Positions 14,472-19,980 of a DNA stretch of 19,980 nt are shown piece after piece. Location: positions 1 through 19,980 of the forward strand of contig JAZSMO010000018.1 in NCBI GenBank assembly GCA_045535935.1, written 5' to 3'. The first letter of the stretch is position 1. Each line of letters starts with the position of its first letter. Made by a program: the position numbers and the translations under genes. This stretch comes from SVFI01 sp045535935. Lineage in GTDB: Bacteria > Bacillota > Clostridia > Lachnospirales > Lachnospiraceae. The notes beneath the pieces are model-generated. The model was not told the DNA's origin and did not search any database. It saw only the letters and a list, made by a program, of their open reading frames with translations.

Positions 14472-14820
14472 GGAAATGATAAAAGAGACAATGCCCGAAG
14501 GGCGCATGGTGCTTTGCGGCTCCAATGCCTATGAAAAGAAATATTATTTGAATCCGGCGTTTGCGAATTTGCCGGATGCGGTGAAGGAAGAGCTGCGTAT
14601 CTTGTGTGTGTTGTTTACCGAGGAGGCCGGCGGCGTTTTTTTGATTACATTTGAGGAAGACGGGAGTGTTTCGCTGGAGACAGAGGCAGCGGAGGAAGAC
14701 ATTCTTTATGATGAGATCACTGCGGGGCTTTTGGTGGGCGAAGTGCGCAGACACAGACAGGATTTGTTTGAACAGCTTCAGATGTTTTATAAAATTTTCA
14801 TCCTTAAGGAGGCTCTATGA
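14464..14820 (+). CDS. Conserved hypothetical protein, 118 aa, between birA and coaX
   Basis: I do not recognise a function. The small acidic protein has no signal peptide or membrane segment. It begins M-S-E-E-M-I-K, then shows V-L-C-G-S-N-A-Y-E-K-K-Y-Y-L-N, L-P-D-A-V-K-E-E-L, an alternating hydrophobic stretch (G-G-V-F-L-I-T-F-E) and a C-terminal helix rich in charged and aromatic residues. From memory it resembles short Lachnospiraceae proteins that may be classed as DUF6145; this is unverified. It is a real gene by context: GAGAGGA (14447-14453) precedes the ATG by ten bases, it overlaps the end of birA by eight bases, and its stop overlaps the start of coaX (ATGA). Co-translation with birA and coaX suggests, but does not show, a role in cofactor metabolism. 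Confidence 0.85.
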   Translation: MSEEMIKETMPEGRMVLCGSNAYEKKYYLNPAFANLPDAVKEELRILCVLFTEEAGGVFLITFEEDGSVSLETEAAEEDILYDEITAGLLVGEVRRHRQDLFEQLQMFYKIFILKEAL

Positions 14821-15587
14821 TTTTAACACTGGATGTAGGAAATACGAATATTACCTTCGGCGTGTATGACGGGCAGGAGCTTGTGACAACCTTCCGTATC
14901 ACGACCAAGATTGCCAGAACTTCCGACGAGTATGGAATTCTGATTCGGGATCTATTGCATATGAATGACATTGACCGTGCGGATATTGAGGGAAGTATCG
15001 TGGCCAGCGTAGTGCCGAATATTATGCATTCGCTGACGGGAGCTATGGTGCGTTACATCGGTTCCAACCCGATTGTGGTCGGACCGGGGACGAAAACCGG
15101 GATTCAGGTAAAGACCAAAAATCCGCGTGAAATCGGTGCAGACCGTGTCGTAGATGCAGTGGCTGCTTACGAAAAATACGGCGGACCGGTTCTTGTGCTT
15201 GATTTCGGAACGGCGACGACTTACGATTATGTTTCGGAGGACGGAGCCCTGATGGCGGGAGTGACAGCGCCGGGTATCCGTATTTCGGCGGCGGCTCTTT
15301 CCGAAAATGCGGCGAAGCTTCCGAAGATTGAGATTAAGAAGCCGGATTCCATTTTGGCCGGAGATACGGTAACAAGTATGCAGGCCGGAATTATGTACGG
15401 TCAGATCGGTCAGACGGAATATATTATCAAGCAGATCAAGAAAGAAACGGGATGTCAGAATATGAAGGTCGTTGCAACCGGCGGTCTGGGAAGAGCAATC
15501 TCTCAGGAGACGGATTTGATTGATCTTTATGATAAGACGTTAACACTGGACGGACTTCGCATTATCTTTGAAAAAAATCGTCCGTGA
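14817..15587 (+). CDS. coaX: Type III pantothenate kinase
   Basis: Phosphorylates pantothenate, the first step of coenzyme A synthesis; type III enzymes are not feedback-inhibited by CoA (family knowledge). The 256 residues match the usual length. ASKHA-fold motifs are clear: D6-V-G-N-T-N (ATP site), N-P-R-E-I-G-A-D-R (102-110, with the catalytic Asp109), D129-F-G-T-A-T-T, A-P-G-I (151-154) and the late A-T-G-G-L-G (220-225). AAGGAGG (14806-14812) is four bases before the ATG, and the start overlaps the upstream stop by four bases. Together with birA this puts two cofactor-supply genes on one transcript. Confidence 0.96.
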   Translation: MILTLDVGNTNITFGVYDGQELVTTFRITTKIARTSDEYGILIRDLLHMNDIDRADIEGSIVASVVPNIMHSLTGAMVRYIGSNPIVVGPGTKTGIQVKTKNPREIGADRVVDAVAAYEKYGGPVLVLDFGTATTYDYVSEDGALMAGVTAPGIRISAAALSENAAKLPKIEIKKPDSILAGDTVTSMQAGIMYGQIGQTEYIIKQIKKETGCQNMKVVATGGLGRAISQETDLIDLYDKTLTLDGLRIIFEKNRP

Positions 15588-15616
15588 GCGTTGGATTAAA
15601 TAAAAAAGGAAACAGC

Positions 15617-16594
15617 ATGAGAACTTTACAAATTGGAAATGTAAGGCTGGACAATCCGGTCATACTGGCTCCGATGGCAGGTGTAACGGACCTGCCATTT
15701 CGTTTGCTCTGCAAGGAGCACGGGGCGGGGCTGTTGTGCATGGAGATGGTTTCGGCCAAAGCGATTTATTTTAATAACAAAAATACAGAGAAGCTGATGG
15801 AAATTCATCCGGAGGAGACGCCGGTTTCCCTTCAGCTTTTCGGATCGGATCCGGACATTATCAGTGAGATGGCGGCCCGTATTGAGGAAAAGCCGTTTTC
15901 CATTCTCGATATCAATATGGGATGTCCGGTGCCGAAGGTGGTAAACAACGGTGAGGGGTCGGCGTTGATGAAAAATCCTGCACTTGTGCGTGAAATTCTC
16001 ACAAAGACCGTAAAGGCGATCAAAAAGCCGGTGACGGTCAAAATCCGAAAGGGTTTTGACGATTCCTGCATCAATGCAGTGGAAATTGCAAAGATTGCAG
16101 AGGATTGCGGAGTGGCGGCGGTGGCAGTCCACGGGCGGGCAAGAGAGCAGGACTATTCCGGAAAAGCCGATTGCGATATTATTGCGCAGGTTAAGGAAGC
16201 GGTGCAGATTCCGGTCATCGGAAACGGGGACATCACGGATTGCACTTCTGCGGCGAAGATGCTCCGGGATACCGGATGTGACGGGATTATGATCGGGCGC
16301 GGTGCACAGGGAAATCCTTTCTTATTTGAACAGATTGTGTCCTACCTTGAGACCGGAGTGATTCCGGAGGGGCCGACAAAAGAGCACATGTGTGAGACGG
16401 TGCTTCGCCATATGGATCTGCAGCTGAAATACAAAGGTGAGTACACGGCGGTAAGGGAAATGCGTAAACATATCGCATGGTATTCCTCCGGGCTTCCGCA
16501 TTCAGCAAGACTTCGTCAGAAGATCAACGAGATCGAGCAGATGGATGAGATGAGAGAATATGTCATATCTGTCCTTTTTTCTCATACAATATAG
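15617..16594 (+). CDS. dusB: tRNA-dihydrouridine synthase
   Basis: An FMN enzyme that reduces uridines of tRNA with NADPH. The 325 residues have the N-terminal TIM barrel: L-A-P-M-A-G-V-T-D (18-25), catalytic cysteine C103 in I-N-M-G-C-P, K-N-P-A-L (119-123), V-K-I-R-K-G-F (141-147), V-H-G-R-A-R-E-Q-D-Y-S-G (171-182), G-N-G-D-I (202-206) and G-R-G-A-Q-G-N-P (227-234), then the C-terminal helical domain that recognises tRNA. I start it at the ATG at 15617 with AAAAGGA (15604-15610) six bases before; an in-frame GTG at 15584 overlapping the coaX stop has no ribosome binding site and would add an unconserved 11-residue tail. The dusB symbol follows the usual Firmicutes annotation; the modified position is not known from sequence. 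Confidence 0.94.
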   Translation: MRTLQIGNVRLDNPVILAPMAGVTDLPFRLLCKEHGAGLLCMEMVSAKAIYFNNKNTEKLMEIHPEETPVSLQLFGSDPDIISEMAARIEEKPFSILDINMGCPVPKVVNNGEGSALMKNPALVREILTKTVKAIKKPVTVKIRKGFDDSCINAVEIAKIAEDCGVAAVAVHGRAREQDYSGKADCDIIAQVKEAVQIPVIGNGDITDCTSAAKMLRDTGCDGIMIGRGAQGNPFLFEQIVSYLETGVIPEGPTKEHMCETVLRHMDLQLKYKGEYTAVREMRKHIAWYSSGLPHSARLRQKINEIEQMDEMREYVISVLFSHTI

Positions 16595-16595
16595 C

Positions 16596-17453
16596 ATGGG
16601 CTATGATGATACAGAAATAATCAATTATGTGATATTCGGAAAAAGAGAAGAACTGGAACATTTCCCGTGCGGAGAACCGTTCGTGATTTTGGGAAGCGGA
16701 GATGAGAGGGTGAAAATAAGACCTCTATATCTGTTTTGGGATCACACGGATGAACAAATTCTCCCCTTTCTGTATGCGCTGACCGACAGCGGACAGCAGG
16801 GACTGCTTGGGAAATTAAGAATTCTTCTCGGTGATAAACGCAGGAATGTGATCCTGCATCATATGCAGAATAAATACAGAGAAGTGTTTCTGAGTGATCC
16901 GGAAACACTTTTTCTTTCGGAAAAAGCAAGCGCTGAGATTCCCGGCGAGTTGTTTAAAGAAAGGCCTGACGGAGATTTTCGTTTGCATCAATTGTATGCG
17001 AAGGAAGAGGTTCTTGCCGTGTGTCGCAGCTGCATCGGTGATCTTTCGCTCGTTTTTGTGCTGCCGGAAGAGTTCTCGGCGGAGACTCTTAGGGATTGGC
17101 TTCTTGATGTGGAGAGGGCGGCGGATGTCCGGCTTGCAGATCTTTTTTTACTCGGAAGCGGGAGGCAGAAGGAATACGGCGAAGAGGTTTTGGAAGAGTT
17201 TTACGAGCGCACCGGTCTTGCGGGAAGCTTTTATGGCAGAGAGGATTGTAAAAAAATGTTGTCAATAGTTAGCGGTAGCTCACTTTTTGTCGATTGTTTC
17301 GGACTGCCGGTTACGGAAATCGGAAGACCGACATTTTATATCGACGGAAGCGGCGTGCGGACAGCGAGAGAAATCCGCAGGCTGGGAGGTGTCTGTAAGG
17401 GGTGCAAAAGCTTGCGAAATCACCTTGACAGAGCCTTTTTGTGTGCGCTATAA
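16596..17453 (+). CDS. Hypothetical protein, 285 aa, with two CxxC pairs
   Basis: I do not recognise a family. The protein looks soluble and cytosolic. Features: N-terminal D-D-T-E-I-I-N-Y-V-I-F-G-K; a strand-like F-V-I-L-G-S-G-D-E; a central charged helical part; two CxxC pairs, C143-R-S-C146 and C267-K-G-C270; and a C-terminal part with R-P-T-F-Y-I-D-G-S-G. Start choice: the ATG at 16596 is one base past the dus stop and suits reinitiation, although no ribosome binding site is seen; an in-frame ATG at 16560 overlaps dus by 35 bases and would add M-S-Y-L-S-F-F-L-I-Q-Y-S. It is the last gene of the argF-led run. Its stop codon lies inside the -10 box of the greA promoter, and no terminator follows. 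Confidence 0.8.
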   Translation: MGYDDTEIINYVIFGKREELEHFPCGEPFVILGSGDERVKIRPLYLFWDHTDEQILPFLYALTDSGQQGLLGKLRILLGDKRRNVILHHMQNKYREVFLSDPETLFLSEKASAEIPGELFKERPDGDFRLHQLYAKEEVLAVCRSCIGDLSLVFVLPEEFSAETLRDWLLDVERAADVRLADLFLLGSGRQKEYGEEVLEEFYERTGLAGSFYGREDCKKMLSIVSGSSLFVDCFGLPVTEIGRPTFYIDGSGVRTAREIRRLGGVCKGCKSLRNHLDRAFLCAL

Positions 17454-17454
17454 T
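17425..17454 (+). promoter_or_regulatory. Consensus sigma-A promoter for greA-lysS
   Basis: Both hexamers are perfect: TTGACA (17425-17430), 18-bp spacer, TATAAT (17449-17454). It lies inside the last codons of the preceding gene; bases 17451-17453 of the -10 box are that gene's TAA stop. Transcription would start near 17461, giving a leader of about 50 bases. Confidence 0.88.
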
Positions 17455-17511
17455 GTCTTAGTTGATTGGGCGGAAAGCCACATTGCATCAAATAAAGAAA
17501 GGATGACTATC

Positions 17512-17997
17512 GTGGAAGCAAAGAAAAACATTTTAACCTATGAAGGTCTCAAAAAATATGAGGATGAATTAGAGCATTTAAAAGTCGTAGTTCGTAAAGA
17601 GGTTGCGCAGAAGATTAAAGAAGCAAGAGCACAGGGTGACTTGTCAGAAAATGCTGAGTATGATGCAGCCAAAGACGAGCAGCGCGATATCGAAGCCAGA
17701 ATCGAAGAGCTGGAAAAGATTTTGAAAAATGCAGAAGTAATCGTAGAAGACGAAGTTGATCTGGATAAGATTAACATCGGATGTAAAGTAAAAATCCGCG
17801 ATATGACAGAAAAAGAAGACTTGGAATACAAAATCGTTGGTTCTACAGAAGCGAACAGCTTAAAAGGAAAGATTTCCAATGAGTCACCGGTAGGAAGAGC
17901 TCTGATCGGTCTGAAAGTCGGACAGACAGCGACCGTAGAGACACCGGGCGGCGTATTTAAATATAAAGTACTCGAGATTCAGAGAGCAGGAGCATAA
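17512..17997 (+). CDS. greA: Transcription elongation factor GreA
   Basis: Enters the secondary channel of RNA polymerase and stimulates cleavage of the transcript in backtracked complexes. The 161 residues match the usual length of about 158. An N-terminal coiled coil (10-80) carries the tip motif G-D-L-S-E-N-A-E-Y-D-A-A-K (42-54), whose acidic residues D43 and E46 position the catalytic metal. The C-terminal FKBP-like domain ends with S-P-V-G-R-A-L-I-G (125-133) and P-G-G-V-F-K-Y-K-V-L. Start choice: AAAGGA (17498-17503) is eight bases before the GTG at 17512 but touches the in-frame ATG at 17503, so GTG is favoured; ATG would add three residues. lysS follows two bases after the stop. Confidence 0.95.
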   Translation: MEAKKNILTYEGLKKYEDELEHLKVVVRKEVAQKIKEARAQGDLSENAEYDAAKDEQRDIEARIEELEKILKNAEVIVEDEVDLDKINIGCKVKIRDMTEKEDLEYKIVGSTEANSLKGKISNESPVGRALIGLKVGQTATVETPGGVFKYKVLEIQRAGA

Positions 17998-17999
17998 AC

Positions 18000-19607
18000 A
18001 TGGCAGAGAACAATCAGAATACACAGCAGCAGGACATTAACCAGCTGTTAAAGGTCCGCCGCGAGAAGCTTACAAATCTTCAGCAGGCAGGCAAGGACCC
18101 GTTTGAAATTACAAAATTTGACCAGACACACCACTCCCTTGAGGTGAAAGCACTTTACGAGGAGCATGAGGCAAAACTGTTGGCCGGTCGCACAGAACCG
18201 GATGTGTCAGGTATGGACGAGCAGCAGGCAAGAGAAGTAAAGCGTGCAGATTATAATGAAAGAAGAGCCATCATGGATGCGGAGCCGATTCAGGTGACCA
18301 TCGCAGGACGTATGATGTTCAAGCGTGTGATGGGAAAAGCTTCTTTCTGCAATATCCAGGATTTAAAAGGAAATATTCAGATTTACGTGGCAAGAGATGC
18401 TGTCGGTGAGGAAGACTACGCAGATTTCAAGAAGTCTGATATCGGTGATATTTACGGTATCTCCGGTTTTGCATTTCGTACACAGACAGGCGAAATTTCC
18501 ATCCATGCGGAGAAGCTGACACTTCTTTCCAAGAGTTTACAGATTCTTCCGGAGAAATTCCACGGACTGACAGATACCGATACACGTTATCGTCAGAGAT
18601 ATACAGACCTTATCATGAACGCAGAAGTAAAAGATACATTCATCAAGCGTTCTAAGATTATCAGCACGATCCGTAAATACTTAGATGGTGAAGGTTTCAT
18701 GGAAGTGGAGACACCGATGCTTGTGGCGAACGCAGGCGGTGCTGCGGCTAGACCGTTCGAAACCCATTTCAATGCCCTCGATGAGGACTTCAAGCTTCGT
18801 ATTTCTTTGGAGCTTTACTTGAAGAGATTGATTGTCGGCGGACTTGAGCGCGTGTACGAAATCGGTCGTGTATTCCGTAACGAAGGTCTTGACACAAGAC
18901 ACAATCCGGAATTTACACTTATGGAGTTATACCAGGCTTACACAGACTACAACGGAATGATGGACCTGACAGAGAACATGTTCCGCTATGTAGCACAGGA
19001 AGTTCTCGGCACAACCAAAATCGTTTACAACGGCATTGAGATGGATTGGGGCAAACCGTTCGAGAGAATTACCATGATCGATGCAGTGAAAAAATATGCA
19101 GGCGTTGACTTTAACGAGATTGCAGACACAGATGCTGCGAAAGCCATCGCAAAAGAGAAACATGTTGAGTTCGAAGATCACCATACAAAGGGTGACATCT
19201 TGAACCTCTTCTTCGAGGAGTTCGTAGAGGAGCATTTGATTCAGCCGACTTTCGTTATGGATCATCCGATTGAGATTTCTCCGCTTACAAAGAAGAAACC
19301 GGAAGATCCGAACTACGTAGAGCGTTTCGAGCTGTTCATGAACGGATGGGAAATGTGTAACGCTTACTCCGAGCTGAACGATCCGATCGACCAGAGAGAG
19401 CGTTTCAAAGCACAGGAAGCACTTCTCGCACTGGGTGACGAGGAAGCAAACACAACAGACGAAGACTTCATGTACGCCCTCGAGCTCGGTATGCCACCGA
19501 CAGGCGGTATCGGCTACGGTATCGACAGACTTTGTATGCTGCTTACCGATTCACAGGCAATTCGCGATGTTTTGCTGTTCCCGACAATGAAGACATTAGA
19601 CAAATAA
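18000..19607 (+). CDS. lysS: Lysyl-tRNA synthetase, class II
   Basis: Charges tRNA-Lys with lysine. The protein has 535 residues, about 35 more than typical bacterial LysS. The N-terminal OB-fold anticodon-binding domain (about 97-180: V-T-I-A-G-R-M-M, G-K-A-S-F) is followed by the class II catalytic core: motif 1 near 230-240 (G-F-M-E-V-E-T-P-M-L), motif 2 near 292-309 (F-R-N-E-G-L-D-T-R-H-N-P-E-F-T) and motif 3 near 501-511 (T-G-G-I-G-Y-G-I-D-R-L). The extra length is mostly an insert at about 52-94 ahead of the OB fold. AGGAG (17988-17992) lies seven bases before the ATG. It is co-transcribed with greA. No T-box leader precedes it. Codon use (CGT, ACA, CTT preferred) is of the highly expressed type. 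Confidence 0.97.
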   Translation: MAENNQNTQQQDINQLLKVRREKLTNLQQAGKDPFEITKFDQTHHSLEVKALYEEHEAKLLAGRTEPDVSGMDEQQAREVKRADYNERRAIMDAEPIQVTIAGRMMFKRVMGKASFCNIQDLKGNIQIYVARDAVGEEDYADFKKSDIGDIYGISGFAFRTQTGEISIHAEKLTLLSKSLQILPEKFHGLTDTDTRYRQRYTDLIMNAEVKDTFIKRSKIISTIRKYLDGEGFMEVETPMLVANAGGAAARPFETHFNALDEDFKLRISLELYLKRLIVGGLERVYEIGRVFRNEGLDTRHNPEFTLMELYQAYTDYNGMMDLTENMFRYVAQEVLGTTKIVYNGIEMDWGKPFERITMIDAVKKYAGVDFNEIADTDAAKAIAKEKHVEFEDHHTKGDILNLFFEEFVEEHLIQPTFVMDHPIEISPLTKKKPEDPNYVERFELFMNGWEMCNAYSELNDPIDQRERFKAQEALLALGDEEANTTDEDFMYALELGMPPTGGIGYGIDRLCMLLTDSQAIRDVLLFPTMKTLDK

Positions 19608-19645
19608 AGCTAGGAAAATCAAGGGTTTCAGAGATTGGAAGTCAA

Positions 19646-19667
19646 AATTTACGACCAATTTACGACC
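19646..19667 (+). repeat. 11-bp tandem direct repeat, two perfect copies
   Basis: AATTTACGACC at 19646-19656 is repeated immediately at 19657-19667, beginning 39 bases after the lysS stop. Tandem 11-bp repeats beside the 3' end of a conserved gene are the form expected of arm-type integrase binding sites in an attachment region. No integrase gene is visible in the window, so this reading is tentative; the repeat itself is certain. Confidence 0.85.
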
Positions 19668-19711
19668 AAAGAGAACACGTTCAAAAATTTTATAGCAAAC
19701 AGACATACAAA

Positions 19712-19741
19712 AAAGGGATATTCCGTTTGGAATGTCCCTTT
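19712..19741 (+). terminator. Hairpin terminator after lysS (possibly bidirectional)
   Basis: Arms 19712-19724 (AAAGGGATATTCC) and 19729-19741 (GGAATGTCCCTTT) pair over 13 bp with one G-U and a 4-base loop. The + strand T-run is only three bases, but six A's (19709-19714) on the left side would form a good T-run on the minus strand. It is the first hairpin after lysS. Confidence 0.6.
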
Positions 19742-19770
19742 GGATTCTAGGCAAAGTGAATATTGAAAGT

Positions 19771-19812
19771 AATCTCTGCATATTAATTGAAATATTATGC
19801 AGGGATTTTTTT
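19771..19812 (+). terminator. Second Rho-independent terminator downstream of lysS
   Basis: Arms 19771-19782 (AATCTCTGCATA) and 19796-19807 (TATGCAGGGATT) pair over 12 bp with one G-U, and seven T's (19806-19812) follow. The 13-base loop is AT-rich and could extend the stem. It backs up the weaker hairpin at 19712. Confidence 0.85.
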
Positions 19813-19822
19813 GAATGAATTA

Positions 19823-19831
19823 TGTTATAAT
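19823..19831 (+). promoter_or_regulatory. Extended -10 promoter reading rightwards off the window
   Basis: TGTTATAAT: a perfect TATAAT (19826-19831) with TG one base upstream. No recognisable -35 box lies 16-18 bases upstream, where the terminator T-run sits. Transcription would start near 19838. Confidence 0.5.
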
Positions 19832-19980
19832 GGGAAAGAAAATCTTGCTAATGCAAGTCAAGTACTTTTTAAAAGTTTTTGGAAAAAATATTGTCCCTGA
19901 AAAAAGGGTAACTTTAATAAACCTACCTATTGTAGATTTTTGAAAAATATATAATAATGTAATCAGATTTACTGTTCGAG

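Larger units (their letters stand above)
19608..19980 (+). other. Gene-free region downstream of lysS
   Basis: No credible coding region was found in these 373 bases. It holds an 11-bp tandem repeat, two hairpin terminators, an extended -10 promoter at 19823-19831, and a very AT-rich stretch with small hairpins (CTTGC/GCAAG at 19844-19857; CCCT/AGGG near 19895). A second TATAAT occurs at 19950-19955 without a good -35 box. The last 140 bases read like the leader of a gene lying off the right edge. Confidence 0.6.

Noticed and set aside
17287..17511. Extension of greA upstream by about 75 residues
   Set aside because: The extra part lies in the overlapping 285-aa gene and across the promoter; GreA length and the ribosome binding site fit the GTG at 17512.
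17455..18000. T-box or lysine riboswitch controlling lysS
   Set aside because: lysS follows greA after two bases and the greA leader is only about 50 bases, with no T-box sequence or specifier structure.
19532..19750. 72-residue frame overlapping the end of lysS
   Set aside because: It has no ribosome binding site, runs through the tandem repeat and terminator hairpin, and has no recognisable domain.
1..19980. CRISPR array, tRNA or rRNA genes, prophage modules, toxin-antitoxin pairs
   Set aside because: I looked for spaced repeats, cloverleaf sequences, rRNA segments and typical small gene pairs, and saw none in the window.

Overview
The window looks like a chromosomal segment of a spore-forming, gut-type Clostridia member, most likely Lachnospiraceae (Bacillota). 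The basis is moderate GC, strong AGGAGG-type ribosome binding sites, sigma-A promoters, a SleB/CwlJ-type cell-wall hydrolase, a Firmicutes-type DnaE, and the gene order argF-birA-(short unknown)-coaX-dus-(unknown)-greA-lysS. Genus is not resolvable from sequence alone. Every recognised gene lies on the + strand.

Layout. (1) 3-434: the 3' end of an Rpn/PD-(D/E)XK-nuclease 'transposase' gene with in-frame tandem repeats, closed by a terminator. (2) 576-4025 dnaE (DNA polymerase III alpha), then 4094-5068 pfkA (6-phosphofructokinase), each with its own candidate promoter. (3) 5158-6781: a SpoU/TrmH-family RNA methyltransferase and proC, probably co-transcribed, preceded by a long hairpin. (4) 6952-8049: a secreted SH3 plus SleB/CwlJ cell-wall hydrolase with a near-consensus promoter. 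(5) 8124-11033: an exported or membrane-anchored GH78 alpha-L-rhamnosidase whose likely promoter has its -10 box exactly in the loop of the preceding terminator. (6) 11113-12499: a two-gene NfeD/SPFH (flotillin-stomatin type) membrane module. (7) 12653-17453: a tightly packed run argF, birA (class I, no DNA-binding domain), a 118-aa unknown, coaX, dus, and a 285-aa unknown, with overlaps or 1-nt gaps at most junctions. (8) 17512-19607: greA-lysS under a perfect-hexamer sigma-A promoter lying in the end of the preceding gene. (9) 19608-19980: no gene; two hairpin terminators, an 11-bp tandem direct repeat that could be an integrase arm site, an extended -10 promoter and AT-rich sequence leading off the window.

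Most of the region is core metabolism and information processing: replication, glycolysis, proline and arginine synthesis, biotin and CoA cofactor loading, tRNA/rRNA modification, transcript elongation and lysine charging. The accessory parts are the nuclease gene at the left edge, the rhamnosidase, and the possible element boundary at the right edge. No wholly new multi-gene system is evident. The points most worth a second look are the terminator/promoter overlap before the rhamnosidase, the two uncharacterised genes in the coaX-dus run, and the sequence downstream of lysS.
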